A DNA stretch of 64,000 bases from Pseudomonadota bacterium (GTDB lineage Bacteria > Pseudomonadota > Gammaproteobacteria > Steroidobacterales > Woeseiaceae), in contig JADFNS010000008.1 of assembly GCA_022563255.1 (NCBI GenBank), positions 20,994 to 84,993 of the forward strand, given 5' to 3'. Position 1 is the stretch's first letter. Each line of letters begins with the position of its first letter. Positions 1-10,057 of the stretch are shown piece by piece. The notes under the pieces are model-generated. The model worked only from the letters and a program-made list of their open reading frames with translations. It had not been told where the DNA came from and made no database searches. The translations under genes and the position numbers were made by a program.

Positions 1-1
1 T

Positions 2-157
2 GAGGAGCCTGAAGTATTGCCGGCAGCGAATCGCTTGTTGCGCGAGATCATCGCATTTCATCTCGGGGGAAAAGAACTCAAGAGTCGCAAGGTGCTGATG
101 GAGGTCCGTCGCGGTAGAATCGCGCCATTGAACGGACGGACGACGGACAGTGACTAA
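2..157 (+). CDS. recO: DNA repair protein RecO, C-terminal fragment (truncated by window start)
   Basis: Open frame from the window edge: [51 protein letters not shown]. RecO-like C-terminus directly before pdxJ, the usual gene order. Confidence 0.75.
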   Translation, partial: EEPEVLPAANRLLREIIAFHLGGKELKSRKVLMEVRRGRIAPLNGRTTDSD

Positions 158-896
158 GGCCAATCCGGGGACTTTGTGCCTCGGTGTCAATATCGACCAT
201 ATTGCGACGCTGCGACAGGCACGCGGTACCAGCTATCCGCGGCCGGCGGATGCCGTCGTTATGGCGGAGCAGGCCGGCGCGGACAGCATTACGGTGCATT
301 TGCGGGAAGACCGGCGCCACATTCAGGATGCCGACCTGACGTCGATCATCGAGGTCATGCAAACGCACATGAACTTCGAGATGGCCGTCACGGATGAAAT
401 GCTGAATATTGCGTCGCGGTTAAAGCCATCGGACGTTTGCCTGGTGCCCGAGAAACGCGAAGAACTCACGACCGAAGGCGGTCTGGACGTCAAAGCGCAG
501 CCAGGCAAGCTAAAAACGGCTTGCGAGCGGTTGGCAGAGGAAGGCATTCGCGTGTCGTTGTTTATCGATCCCGAGGACGAGCAGCTGGATGCTGCGCTCG
601 CAGCCGGCGCACCCGTCGTTGAGCTTCACACCGGCGCCTACGCGTATGCGGAAGGCGACGAACAAGCAGGTCAGTTGCGTCGAATCGCGGCGGCGGCCAG
701 CTACGGGCAGAGTCTCGGGCTCGTAGTCAACGCGGGCCATGGACTGCATTATGAGAATGTTGCCGCCATCGCGGCAATTCCGGAAATCGTTGAGCTCAAT
801 ATCGGCCACTCGATTATTTCCAGGGCCGTTTTCGACGGCCTGGCGATGGCCGTCAGTGACATGAAGCGCATCATGCTCGCTGCCCGGGAATGTTGA
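150..896 (+). CDS. pdxJ: Pyridoxine 5'-phosphate synthase
   Basis: GTG start; [53 protein letters not shown] are PdxJ motifs. Confidence 0.97.
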   Translation: MTKANPGTLCLGVNIDHIATLRQARGTSYPRPADAVVMAEQAGADSITVHLREDRRHIQDADLTSIIEVMQTHMNFEMAVTDEMLNIASRLKPSDVCLVPEKREELTTEGGLDVKAQPGKLKTACERLAEEGIRVSLFIDPEDEQLDAALAAGAPVVELHTGAYAYAEGDEQAGQLRRIAAAASYGQSLGLVVNAGHGLHYENVAAIAAIPEIVELNIGHSIISRAVFDGLAMAVSDMKRIMLAAREC

Positions 897-903
897 GCGC
901 GCG

Positions 904-1293
904 ATGATATACGGCGTTGGCACGGACATGGTTGAAATATCCCGGATAGCGGAAACCTGGGAGCGATTTGGCGAGCGCTTCGCGCGCCGGATTCTCATGG
1001 ACGAGGAAATGCGGCTGTTCGCTCGCAGCAAGCAGCCGGTGAGATTTCTTGCGATGCGTTTTGCCGGTAAAGAAGCCGCGGTCAAAGCGATGGGAACGGG
1101 ATTTGCGCACGGTGTCTGGATGCGGGATGTGGGTATCACGAACAACAACTGGGGCAGACCACTGATTATCTGGTCGGAACGGGGCCGGCGCGTCTGCGAC
1201 CGTCTGGGAATCGGCGCAGGTCACGTCAGCCTGACGGACGATGGCGGATTTGTTCTGGCATTCGCGGTCGTCGAAACCGCAAACAACCAATAG
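904..1293 (+). CDS. acpS: Holo-[acyl-carrier-protein] synthase
   Basis: MIYGVGTDMVEISRI and RFAGKEAAVKAMGTGF motifs; adjacent to pdxJ. Confidence 0.96.
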   Translation: MIYGVGTDMVEISRIAETWERFGERFARRILMDEEMRLFARSKQPVRFLAMRFAGKEAAVKAMGTGFAHGVWMRDVGITNNNWGRPLIIWSERGRRVCDRLGIGAGHVSLTDDGGFVLAFAVVETANNQ

Positions 1294-1312
1294 GCAACAT
1301 GGACCGTTAGCT

Positions 1313-2083
1313 ATGCACTGTTTTTCCTTTGATATCGAGACCGTGCCCGACGTTGAATTCGGGCGGCGATTTTGGAACCTTGATGGACTGCCCGATGAGG
1401 AAGTTGCGGCGGCGATGATGTTCAAGCGCCAGCAGCAGACCGGAGCGGAGTTTTTGCCGCTGCACCTGCAGCGCATCGTTGCGATTTCGGTAACATTTCG
1501 CACGGCGGATACGTTCAGGTTGTGGAGCCTCGGCGACGAAGATTCCAGTGAGGCCGAGATCGTGCGGCGTTTTTTCGATGGTATCGAACGCTACACACCC
1601 GATCTGGTTTCCTGGAACGGCGGTGGGTTCGATCTTCCGGTGCTGAATTATCGGGCTCTGCGCCACAAAATTCAGGCGCCGCGGTACTGGGAGACGGGCG
1701 ACAACGATCGCGACTTCAAATGGAACAATTACATGAGTCGCTTCCACTGGCGCCACGTCGATTTGATGGACGTACTGGCCGGGTTTCAACCCCGCGGTCG
1801 CGCCAGCCTCGACCAGATGGCCGTATTGCTGGGCTTCCCGGGCAAACTGGGCATGAGCGGCGACAAGGTGTGGGACACGTATCTCGAAGGCGGTATTCGG
1901 GAGATACGCGACTATTGCGAGACCGACGTCCTCAATACGTGGCTGATCTACCTGCGTTTCGAATTCATGCGCGGCCATCTCGATCAGTCCGATCTGGACC
2001 GCGAATTTGCGCTGGTTCGATCGACGCTGGAAAGCATGGAGCAACCGCATCTGCAGGAATTCCTTGCGGCCTGGGCCGGGTAG
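1313..2083 (+). CDS. Predicted 3'-5' exonuclease, PolB-exonuclease-like (RNase H fold)
   Basis: FSFDIETVPD (ExoI-like DIE), SWNGGGFDLPVL, YCETDVLNTW. ATG at 1313 preferred over the upstream start in the ORF track. Confidence 0.85.
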   Translation: MHCFSFDIETVPDVEFGRRFWNLDGLPDEEVAAAMMFKRQQQTGAEFLPLHLQRIVAISVTFRTADTFRLWSLGDEDSSEAEIVRRFFDGIERYTPDLVSWNGGGFDLPVLNYRALRHKIQAPRYWETGDNDRDFKWNNYMSRFHWRHVDLMDVLAGFQPRGRASLDQMAVLLGFPGKLGMSGDKVWDTYLEGGIREIRDYCETDVLNTWLIYLRFEFMRGHLDQSDLDREFALVRSTLESMEQPHLQEFLAAWAG

Positions 2084-2092
2084 GGCGCCGCG

Positions 2093-3412
2093 ATGGCCAG
2101 AAAACGCCGTGAACCGGAAACGGCAGTTATAGAGTCGTCGACGCACGACGGTCGCGGGATCGCTGCGGTTAACGGTAAGAAGGTATTCGTGGCCGGCGCG
2201 TTGCCGGGCGAGACGGTTGAGTTCATCCGCCGCAAGTCGCGTCGCAACTTCGACGAGGCACAGTTACTCGAAGTTATAGAGGCGTCGGAGGACCGCATCA
2301 CGGCAAAGTGCGAGGCGTTCGGCCGCTGCGGCGGATGCTCGTTGCAACACGTGACCGAGGATTACCAGCGCGACATCAAATCGCAGGCGCTCAAGGACAA
2401 CCTTGAGCGTATCGGCAAAGTCGAACCTGACACCTGGTTGCCGCCGATGATCGGTCCGGCGTGGAACTATCGCCGGCGTGCCAGAATAGCCGTCAAGGAC
2501 GTGCGCGCAAAAGGGCGCGTGTTGGTGGGCTTCAGGGAGCGTCACGCGCCGTTCATCACTGACATGCATCGTTGCGAAGTGCTGACGAAGCCGATCGATG
2601 GTTTGCTCGACGAACTGAGCGAGATGATCGGTAATTTATCGATACGTGCGCGGTTGCCGCAGATTGAAATTGCCGCTGCCGAAAACGCCACGGCGATGGT
2701 TTTTCGTGTGCTGGACGCGCCGACCGACGCGGACAAGGAGTTGTTGATCGCCTTCGGCGCGAGCCATGACATCCGCATCTACTTGCAGCCGGGCGGTCTG
2801 GATTCGCTGCAACTTATTCAGCCCGAGAGTTTCGATGAGCCGCTTTACTACACGTTGCCGGACTTCGATATTCGCATCGATTTCGAGCCGATTGATTTTG
2901 TGCAGGTCAACGGCGAGATCAATCGTCGCATGGTGAATTTCGCCGTCGAGCATTTGCGTCCGGGTCCGGACGACCGGGTCCTCGATCTCTATTGCGGGAT
3001 AGGTAATTTTTCGTTGCCGCTGGCCCGAAAATCCGGCGCCGTTCTCGGCGTCGAGGGCGAGCAAGGCCTGGTCGCGAGGGCGGCCGGAAATGCGCAGAAG
3101 AACGGTCTCGAAAACCTCGAGTTCCGCGTTGCCGATCTCAGCAAGATCGATGGCAGCGAGGCATGGGTCAAAGCCGGCTGCGATCGGCTGTTGCTGGATC
3201 CGGCGCGCAGCGGCGCGGCTGAGATCGTCGCGTGCATCGATGTTCTTGCTCCGGAGCGTATCGTGTACGTTTCCTGTCATCCGGGTACTTTGGCGCGGGA
3301 CGCGGGGTTGCTGGTTCACGAGCACGGATATCGGCTCGAGTCTGCGGGTATCATCGATATGTTCCCGCACACAGCCCATGTAGAATCGATCGCGGTATTT
3401 ACCCAAGCGTGA
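2093..3412 (+). CDS. rlmD: 23S rRNA (uracil-5-)-methyltransferase RlmD/RumA
   Basis: TRAM-like N-terminus, Fe-S Cys motif CEAFGRCGGCSLQH, SAM motif VLDLYCGIGNFSLPLA, catalytic YVSCHPGTLARD. Confidence 0.95.
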   Translation: MARKRREPETAVIESSTHDGRGIAAVNGKKVFVAGALPGETVEFIRRKSRRNFDEAQLLEVIEASEDRITAKCEAFGRCGGCSLQHVTEDYQRDIKSQALKDNLERIGKVEPDTWLPPMIGPAWNYRRRARIAVKDVRAKGRVLVGFRERHAPFITDMHRCEVLTKPIDGLLDELSEMIGNLSIRARLPQIEIAAAENATAMVFRVLDAPTDADKELLIAFGASHDIRIYLQPGGLDSLQLIQPESFDEPLYYTLPDFDIRIDFEPIDFVQVNGEINRRMVNFAVEHLRPGPDDRVLDLYCGIGNFSLPLARKSGAVLGVEGEQGLVARAAGNAQKNGLENLEFRVADLSKIDGSEAWVKAGCDRLLLDPARSGAAEIVACIDVLAPERIVYVSCHPGTLARDAGLLVHEHGYRLESAGIIDMFPHTAHVESIAVFTQA

Positions 3413-3435
3413 CCACGACGCCAGAGGTGCAACGG

Positions 3436-4482
3436 ATGTCATTAGGACCCGTTATGCTCGATATCGAAGGACTCGCGCTGAGTCCGGCCGACCGCGATCT
3501 TCTGCGGGAGCCCGCTGTGGGTGGCGTCATCCTTTTTGCGCGCAACTTTGAGTCTGTTGAGCAGGTTACTGATCTGGTTGCGGAGATTCGCGCGTTGCGC
3601 AGCCCGCCTTTGATCATCGCCGTCGATCACGAAGGTGGTCGGGTACAGCGGTTTCGCGACGGTTTTACGCCAGTACCGCCGATGCGGCACATCGGACTCG
3701 AGTTCGACCGGGATCGTGATTCCGGATTGCAGATTGCCCGTCAGGCGGGCTGGATCATCGCGGCCGAACTGCGGTCCGCCGGCATTGATTTGTGCTTTGC
3801 GCCGTGCGTCGACCTCGATTGGGGCGTCAGCGAAATTATTGGCGATCGTTCGTTTCATCGCGATCCCGACGCCGTTAGCGATTTGGCCGGAGCGTTTGCG
3901 CGCGGTTTGCGCAGCAAAGGAATGGCCACCGTGGCAAAGCATTTTCCAGGGCACGGCGCCGTCGTCGCGGATTCGCATTTGAAATTGCCTGTCGACCGGC
4001 GCGATTATGGCTCGATTCTCGACGATATGCGTCCGTACGAACGCATGATGAGCACCGGCGTCGTTGCCGGCGTCATGCTTGCGCATATCGTGTATCAGTC
4101 GATCGACAATTTGCCCGCCGGTTTTTCCGAATACTGGATACAGCGCGAGCTGCGCACGCGCCTCGGCTTCGGCGGCGCGGTTTTCTGTGACGACCTGAGC
4201 ATGAAAGCGACGCGCGAGTACGGATCGATGGCAAAGCGCGCGCGCCGGTCACTTGATGCAGGATGCGACATGATACTGGTTTGCAACGATCGGAACGCGG
4301 CGCAGCAGGCCGTTAACGAACTGAACGACTATTCCAATCCGTTGTCGCTCGTGCGCCTTGCGCGATTGCACGGCACGGGCCAGATGTCGAGAAAGGCGTT
4401 GCTCGCCAGCGAAGAATGGCAGGAGGCGAACGCTTTATTTGCGAAGTGGAGCGAGCGACCGGAGTTGCAGCTGCACGCGTGA
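3436..4482 (+). CDS. nagZ: Beta-N-acetylhexosaminidase (glycoside hydrolase family 3)
   Basis: AVDHEGGRVQRF, VAKHFPGHGAVVADSH, FCDDLSM motifs. Confidence 0.95.
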   Translation: MSLGPVMLDIEGLALSPADRDLLREPAVGGVILFARNFESVEQVTDLVAEIRALRSPPLIIAVDHEGGRVQRFRDGFTPVPPMRHIGLEFDRDRDSGLQIARQAGWIIAAELRSAGIDLCFAPCVDLDWGVSEIIGDRSFHRDPDAVSDLAGAFARGLRSKGMATVAKHFPGHGAVVADSHLKLPVDRRDYGSILDDMRPYERMMSTGVVAGVMLAHIVYQSIDNLPAGFSEYWIQRELRTRLGFGGAVFCDDLSMKATREYGSMAKRARRSLDAGCDMILVCNDRNAAQQAVNELNDYSNPLSLVRLARLHGTGQMSRKALLASEEWQEANALFAKWSERPELQLHA

Positions 4483-4484
4483 TC

Positions 4485-5369
4485 ATGGCGACCATCAATC
4501 GAAAAATTCTGGAACAAGTCATCGCGGCGACCTCCGAGCCGCTGGTCGTTGTGCGTGTCGACCGGCCAGACTGGCCCGTGGTGTTGACGAATCCGGCTTT
4601 CAAGGCCATTACCGAAGAACGCGTCCTGAAGCAGCCGTTCGCAGACGTTATTGAAGAACTTGCCGGGCGCGAGCTCGCTCTTGAAGTCAGCGAGACCGTG
4701 CGCGCGCAGCAGGAAACGAGCTTGCCAGTCGAGTTAAACGGGCGCGAGTACCTGCTGGTATTGAAGGCGCTGATAATACCGGGCGAGGAGACCGCCCGGT
4801 ATTATGCGGCGTATTGGCGCGCTGGTGCCGGTTCCGGTGCCGCCTCGGGCACGGAGTTGCACTACGAATTGCTTAAGGCCAAGCGCCGCGTCCGGGATTT
4901 GTCGCGTGACGATCCCGTTACGGGCTTGTTAAACGGCCGGGCATTCGCCGATGTTTTCGAACACGACTGGGCAGTCGCTGCGCGCGAGAAAGGCAAGTTG
5001 TCGCTGGTGATGTTTCGCCTGCGGGAATTCGATGAATACCGCGACGTATTCGGGCGGCACGCCGCCGATTCCTGTCTGCGCCGGGTGGGACAGGCGATCC
5101 GGCGCTGCCTGCGCCGTGCGAGCGACGTTGCTGCGCATCTGGACGGCGAGCGTTTCGTTGTATTGTCACACGCGTCCGATGAGGATGGCGTTCGGGATTT
5201 CGCTGCAAAAATCTCCACTGCCGTGCGCGAACTGGGCTTGCATCATCCGCGTTCGAGTTCGTCAAAGTTCGTGACGGTCTCGTATCACGTGTCAGTCGCG
5301 GATATCAGTGTGGAGCAGCGCGATGCGCGAGAGTTCCTGACTGAGTTACTGGCCGTCAAAACCAGCTAA
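4485..5369 (+). CDS. PAS-like/GGDEF-domain protein with degenerate active-site motif
   Basis: DDPVTGLLNGRAF ... RASDVAAHLDGERFVVLSH. GGDEF-family fold, with DGERF in place of GGDEF. Confidence 0.8.
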   Translation: MATINRKILEQVIAATSEPLVVVRVDRPDWPVVLTNPAFKAITEERVLKQPFADVIEELAGRELALEVSETVRAQQETSLPVELNGREYLLVLKALIIPGEETARYYAAYWRAGAGSGAASGTELHYELLKAKRRVRDLSRDDPVTGLLNGRAFADVFEHDWAVAAREKGKLSLVMFRLREFDEYRDVFGRHAADSCLRRVGQAIRRCLRRASDVAAHLDGERFVVLSHASDEDGVRDFAAKISTAVRELGLHHPRSSSSKFVTVSYHVSVADISVEQRDAREFLTELLAVKTS

Positions 5370-6068
5370 TCCCGTTTCGCCCAGAAATTCCTCCTCCGGC
5401 TCCTCTTCTTCCACGCGAGTGATTTTCGCCAGCACGCCGAATTTTGGATGATCGTAATAGCGCAGGTCGCCATTGCGAAAAATGCGGTCTTCGTCTATTC
5501 GATAACGTACCGGATAAGTCACGACGGTCTCATCGCTTGGTGGCGGGATCGAGTGCGGCGCGTCCAGTTGCAGGTTGACGACGAGGTGCAGGTAGCGGCT
5601 CAGATACAGGGTCAGATCTCCTTGCAGGCCAGCAGGTGGCGTCACAAAAGAACTTAAGGGACGTGCTTCGGTATCTTCCTTGGGATAGGTCGGCTGCGTC
5701 CAGCCGAAGTGCAGCAACGGCTCGTATATCTCAAGTTTTTCCATGCGCTCATAGATTTCGTCCAGCGAAAAATCCTGATCGGATAACGCGACGGTCTCTT
5801 CTTGAAAGTCGTCGACCGGAAGTTTGACGCTCAGGAAATCGTCGCTCGGCACATCGTCGATCAGCAGATCGCCGGCCAGGAATTCCTCAACCGGTGGTTC
5901 GTCGGCCAGGAATATCTCCGTGCCCGTCGATACGTCCTGCGCGTACGAGAAAACGATCAGTTCAACCGTGTAGCGGCGAACTTCGACTTGCTCTTCTTCG
6001 GGCGTGTCTTCCGCGAGAGCGCTCGTAGCCATTAACGGCAGCAGCAGTAGGGAGACTCGTTTTTTCAT
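5346..6068 (-). CDS. csiV: CsiV-family cell-shape/peptidoglycan-associated protein
   Basis: Signal peptide MKKRVSLLLLPLMATSALAED, VRRYTVELIVFSYAQDVSTGTEIF, next to mfd. Family assigned from general resemblance and context. Confidence 0.65.
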   Translation of the reverse strand: MKKRVSLLLLPLMATSALAEDTPEEEQVEVRRYTVELIVFSYAQDVSTGTEIFLADEPPVEEFLAGDLLIDDVPSDDFLSVKLPVDDFQEETVALSDQDFSLDEIYERMEKLEIYEPLLHFGWTQPTYPKEDTEARPLSSFVTPPAGLQGDLTLYLSRYLHLVVNLQLDAPHSIPPPSDETVVTYPVRYRIDEDRIFRNGDLRYYDHPKFGVLAKITRVEEEEPEEEFLGETGLAGFDGQ

Positions 6069-6084
6069 TCGACCTTTGATCCTG

Positions 6085-9000
6085 TTAAGCGTTTTTGACC
6101 ACCAGATGCTGCAGGAGATTTTCGATAGCCGCGAAACGTTTCTCCAGATCAGGCAGCTCGTACGTGATCTGCAGGCGGTGCGAGCCCTGCAGACGATAGC
6201 GACGACCGTCATTTTGCACTAATTGCACGAGAGCGACAGGGTCAATATGGCTCTTGGCGGCAAAAACGATATAACCGCCGGCATCCGCAGCGTCGATTTT
6301 TTCGATTCCCAGCGTCGCCGCGGATCTCTTGATCGCGGCTATGCGGATGAGGTTCCTGGTGGCGTCGGGCAACAGACCGAAGCGATCGATGAGCTCAACC
6401 TGCAACTCGCGCAGCTCCACAGCCGTGGTTGCCGCAGAAATGCGCTTGTACAGCGTCAGCCGCAGGTGGACGTCGGGTACATAGTCGTCAGGCAGCAGCG
6501 CGGCGACGTGGAAGTTGATTTCCACTCCTGTGTTGAACGGCGCCAGGAGATCGGTTTTCTTTCCTGTGCGCAGCGAATCTACCGCTCGTCCGAGGAGTTC
6601 GGTGTACAGCGCAAATCCAATTTCCTGTATCTGCCCGCTTTGCGTGTCACCGAGCAACTCTCCGGCGCCGCGGATCTCAAGATCGTGCGTCGCCAGGGTA
6701 AATCCGGCACCCAGTTCGTTGAGCGAGTCGATAGCCTCCAGGCGTTTCACGGCATCGGCAGTCAGGGCAGTCTTGGGCGGTGCGAAAAGGAAGGCATAGG
6801 CGCGGTGATGCGAGCGGCCGACGCGACCGCGCAGCTGATGCAGCTGCGCGAGTCCGAAACGATCCGCGCGATTAATGATGATCGTATTCGCCGTGGGTAT
6901 ATCGAGGCCGCTCTCGACAATGGTTGTGCACAACAATATGTTGAAACGCCGGTGATAGAAGTCGAGCATCACTTGCTCCAGTTCCCGCTCGCGCATCTGT
7001 CCGTGACCGATACGGATGTCGGCCTCGGGGATCAGTTTTTGCAGCTGTTGTTTAATACGGCCGATGTCTGCAACACGGTTGTGGATAAAATACACCTGGC
7101 CGCCACGTTTGATCTCACGCAAGCAAGCCTCGCGGATCACGACGTCGTTCCATTCGGAGACGAACGTCTTGATGGCGAGGCGGCCGGCGGGGGGCGTCGC
7201 AATCAACGACATTTCGCGGATGCCTCCCAGGGCCATGTTCAGTGTTCTCGGTATCGGCGTTGCCGTCAGCGTCAATACGTCGATTTCGCTGCGCAGCGAC
7301 TTGATCGCCTCTTTGTGCCGGACACCAAAGCGATGTTCTTCGTCGATAATGACGAGCCCAACGTCGCGAAAGTCCTTTGTATGACCCAATAGTCGATGCG
7401 TGCCGATGGCGATATCCACGGAACCGCTTCGCAGCCCCGCGACGATGTCTCTGACTTCCTTCGCAGACTGGAAGCGCGACAATACTTCGACACGGACCGG
7501 CCAGTCTGCGAAGCGGTCGCGAAACGTCCGGCCATGTTGCTGTGCGAGCAATGTGGTCGGCACGAGCACGGCGACCTGCTTGCCGCCGTACACGGCGGCG
7601 AAGCTTGCCCGCAACGCGACTTCCGTCTTGCCAAAGCCGACGTCGCCGCACACGATTCTGTCCATCGGCCGATCGGACCGCAGGTCTTCGAGGACGTCAT
7701 CGATCGTCTGTGCCTGATCCTCGGTCAGTTCGAAGGGAAATCCGGCCTCGAACGCCTGGTATTCGTCCTCCGGCCACTGGAAACGGTGTCCGTGCCGTGC
7801 CGCGCGGCGCGCGTAGATGTCGAGAAGTTCGGCGGCGATGTCGCGAATCTTGCTGATTGCGCGCTTGCGGGCTTTTTCCCACTGATCGCTGCCGAGGCGA
7901 TGCAGTGGTGCGTTGTCGGGTGACGCGCCGGTATAGCGCGAGATCAACTCCAGCGCGTGCACCGGTACGTACAACTTGTCGCCAGCGGCGTATTCAAGAT
8001 GCAGAAATTCGGCCTCTATGCCACCGGTCGTCAGTGTCATCAAACCCAGATAACGTCCGACTCCATACTCTGCGTGCACGACCGGAGAGCCCGCAGAGAG
8101 ATCGTTGAGTTGGCGGATAATCGTTTCCGGATCACGATCGTGGCGGCGCTTGCGGCGACGTGACCCGGTGCGCTCGCCGAACAACTGTTGTTCGCTGACA
8201 ATTGCGATCTGTGCGTCGGGCAGAAGTACGCCGTCGTCAAGGGGCGCGATGGTGATGCAGATGCGGTGATCGTTGTCGCGAAAGTCATGCCACCCTTCGA
8301 CACGAACCAGGTCGAGCCCACGTCCGGACAGGAGGTCGTGCAATTGTTCGCGGCGACCCGGCGAATCTGTGCTGAAAAGCACCCGCCCGTTAAATGTCTG
8401 TAGAAATTGCATCAGGGAGGCGGCTGCGTCTTCGTAGCGTACCTCAATCTTCATCGCCGGTGGCAGCCGGGTGTCATGATTGACAGCCACTCCTGAAAGC
8501 GATTGCGCCGAGTAGCGGATGCGAGCGAAACCGGCCAGACGTTGCGAGATCGTCTCCGGCGTCAGGAAGGTTTCTGCAGTCGTCAGTATCGGTCGTTCGG
8601 GGTCCAGACTGCACATGTCAAAACGCTCAAGCGCTTCGGCCCAGAATTGAGCCAGCAGCGAGTCCAGAGAGTCAGGCAGAAGAACAACGCAGTTTTTCGG
8701 AAGGTAGTCGAGCAGTGATGCGCTGTCGGCAAAGAACAGCGGCAGGTAATACTCGATTCCGCCGTGCGCAATACCGTCCGAGATTTCGCGGTACACGCGT
8801 GACTTGCCGGGTTGGCCTGCAAAGCGTTCGCGATAGTTATGACGAAACAGACTGATGGCGTCGGCATCCAACGGGATTTCCCTCGCCGGCAGGATGCGTA
8901 TTGCATCGACTTTTTCACCTGAGAGCTGGCTGTCGGGCGAGAAGTGGCGCAAGGATTCGATGTCGTCGCCGAAGAAATCGACGCGGACCGGGTCGTGATC

Positions 9001-9552
9001 GCCCATCGGAAATATGTCGATCAGAGATCCGCGGACGGCGAAGTCGCCGTGCTCGACGACCTGGGGCACTCGCGAGTACCCGGCCGCAATCAGCGATTGG
9101 GTGAACGCCTCGCGTGGCAGTTCCTGGCCGCGGTGCAGCGACAGTGAACGGGCGGCGACGTAGTCGAGTGGCGGTAATCGCTGGTGCAGCACCCCGGCGG
9201 TCGCGATGATTATGCCGCTGCGCATTGCTGGCAGCGCGGCGAGTACGCTGAGGCGTTGCGAAATGATGTCCTGATGTGGCGAAAAACTATCCCAGGGCAG
9301 CGTTTCCCACTCGACGAAATGCTCAACGGGTATCGCGTCGCCCGCGAAGAAACGAATTTCAGCCTCAAGTTGATCGGCGTGCCGCGGGTCCTCAGCCAAA
9401 ACCAGCAACGCTCGCGGTTGATCGCCAGCGAGATGTTGCGCGACTTCTGCAGCGGCCAGTGCGCCGCTGGCGCCGATCAGGCGGCCCCATCGGGATTCCT
9501 TGCCAGGCGCGGGAATTCGAGGCTTGGCGGATATGAGTATGGCTTCGGTCAA
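6085..9552 (-). CDS. mfd: Transcription-repair coupling factor
   Basis: 1155 aa; RNAP-interaction region HAEYGVGRYLGL, helicase motifs DVGFGKTEVALR, DEEHRFGVRHKE, QLRGRVGRSHHRAYAF. Confidence 0.98.
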   Translation of the reverse strand: MTEAILISAKPRIPAPGKESRWGRLIGASGALAAAEVAQHLAGDQPRALLVLAEDPRHADQLEAEIRFFAGDAIPVEHFVEWETLPWDSFSPHQDIISQRLSVLAALPAMRSGIIIATAGVLHQRLPPLDYVAARSLSLHRGQELPREAFTQSLIAAGYSRVPQVVEHGDFAVRGSLIDIFPMGDHDPVRVDFFGDDIESLRHFSPDSQLSGEKVDAIRILPAREIPLDADAISLFRHNYRERFAGQPGKSRVYREISDGIAHGGIEYYLPLFFADSASLLDYLPKNCVVLLPDSLDSLLAQFWAEALERFDMCSLDPERPILTTAETFLTPETISQRLAGFARIRYSAQSLSGVAVNHDTRLPPAMKIEVRYEDAAASLMQFLQTFNGRVLFSTDSPGRREQLHDLLSGRGLDLVRVEGWHDFRDNDHRICITIAPLDDGVLLPDAQIAIVSEQQLFGERTGSRRRKRRHDRDPETIIRQLNDLSAGSPVVHAEYGVGRYLGLMTLTTGGIEAEFLHLEYAAGDKLYVPVHALELISRYTGASPDNAPLHRLGSDQWEKARKRAISKIRDIAAELLDIYARRAARHGHRFQWPEDEYQAFEAGFPFELTEDQAQTIDDVLEDLRSDRPMDRIVCGDVGFGKTEVALRASFAAVYGGKQVAVLVPTTLLAQQHGRTFRDRFADWPVRVEVLSRFQSAKEVRDIVAGLRSGSVDIAIGTHRLLGHTKDFRDVGLVIIDEEHRFGVRHKEAIKSLRSEIDVLTLTATPIPRTLNMALGGIREMSLIATPPAGRLAIKTFVSEWNDVVIREACLREIKRGGQVYFIHNRVADIGRIKQQLQKLIPEADIRIGHGQMRERELEQVMLDFYHRRFNILLCTTIVESGLDIPTANTIIINRADRFGLAQLHQLRGRVGRSHHRAYAFLFAPPKTALTADAVKRLEAIDSLNELGAGFTLATHDLEIRGAGELLGDTQSGQIQEIGFALYTELLGRAVDSLRTGKKTDLLAPFNTGVEINFHVAALLPDDYVPDVHLRLTLYKRISAATTAVELRELQVELIDRFGLLPDATRNLIRIAAIKRSAATLGIEKIDAADAGGYIVFAAKSHIDPVALVQLVQNDGRRYRLQGSHRLQITYELPDLEKRFAAIENLLQHLVVKNA

Positions 9553-9604
9553 GGTGTTGATATCGTCGTGCTCGGCGGGACGCGATTATTACACAGACAT
9601 AAAA

Positions 9605-9632
9605 AAGCCCGGGACGTATTCAGCCCGGGCTG
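9605..9632 (-). terminator. Rho-independent terminator for the small minus-strand gene upstream of mfd
   Basis: agcccggg-N10-cccgggct stem with AAAAAA on the left, i.e. a U-run following the hairpin on the minus strand. Confidence 0.85.
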
Positions 9633-9651
9633 TTTATCCTGGGTCGAACTT

Positions 9652-9927
9652 CTAGCGCTTCAGTACGGCGTGAATAACCTTGTCGTACTCGAAAAACACG
9701 ACAAAACCCTGGTATTCCCAGCGCGTGATCGGCGGCTCGCCAACCGGCGCATTGACCGACTTTGGCTGGCCGTATTTCGATTCAACGGTCGTCTGCGTCA
9801 TACCGCGAGTTGGACGTCCGTCTTCGAAGCCTGCGCTCACGCCGGCCATGGTCAAGGTCTCAGCATTCGCGATTCCGCCGCCAGCGAAAAGCAAAGCGAG
9901 AATGGTTGCGATTCGCACTTTCGTCAT
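9652..9927 (-). CDS. Small secreted protein, SmpA/OmlA-like
   Basis: Signal peptide MTKVRIATILALLFAGGGIANAE; short domain with G-M-T-...-V-...-GQP pattern typical of SmpA/OmlA-type small proteins. Confidence 0.5.
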   Translation of the reverse strand: MTKVRIATILALLFAGGGIANAETLTMAGVSAGFEDGRPTRGMTQTTVESKYGQPKSVNAPVGEPPITRWEYQGFVVFFEYDKVIHAVLKR

Positions 9928-10057
9928 CGGACCTACTCCCTTTGTGATGCTGGAACTATAGCACTGCTGGCCGCCCTGCAAACTGCGAACTGCGTCACAA
10001 GTTGCAGGCGCCATTTCGCACCCAGAGAAGTCGATGAATGTGGTTTAATGCCAGCCG

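Noticed and set aside
1241-1312. N-terminal extension of the PolB-like exonuclease ORF
   Set aside because: Overlaps acpS; family N-terminus MHCFSFDIETVPD starts at ATG 1313.
3232-3435. N-terminal extension of nagZ ORF
   Set aside because: Overlaps rlmD coding sequence; the NagZ N-terminus begins at ATG 3436.
6223-7392. 389-aa plus-strand ORF opposite mfd
   Set aside because: Shadow ORF antisense to mfd with no recognisable domains.
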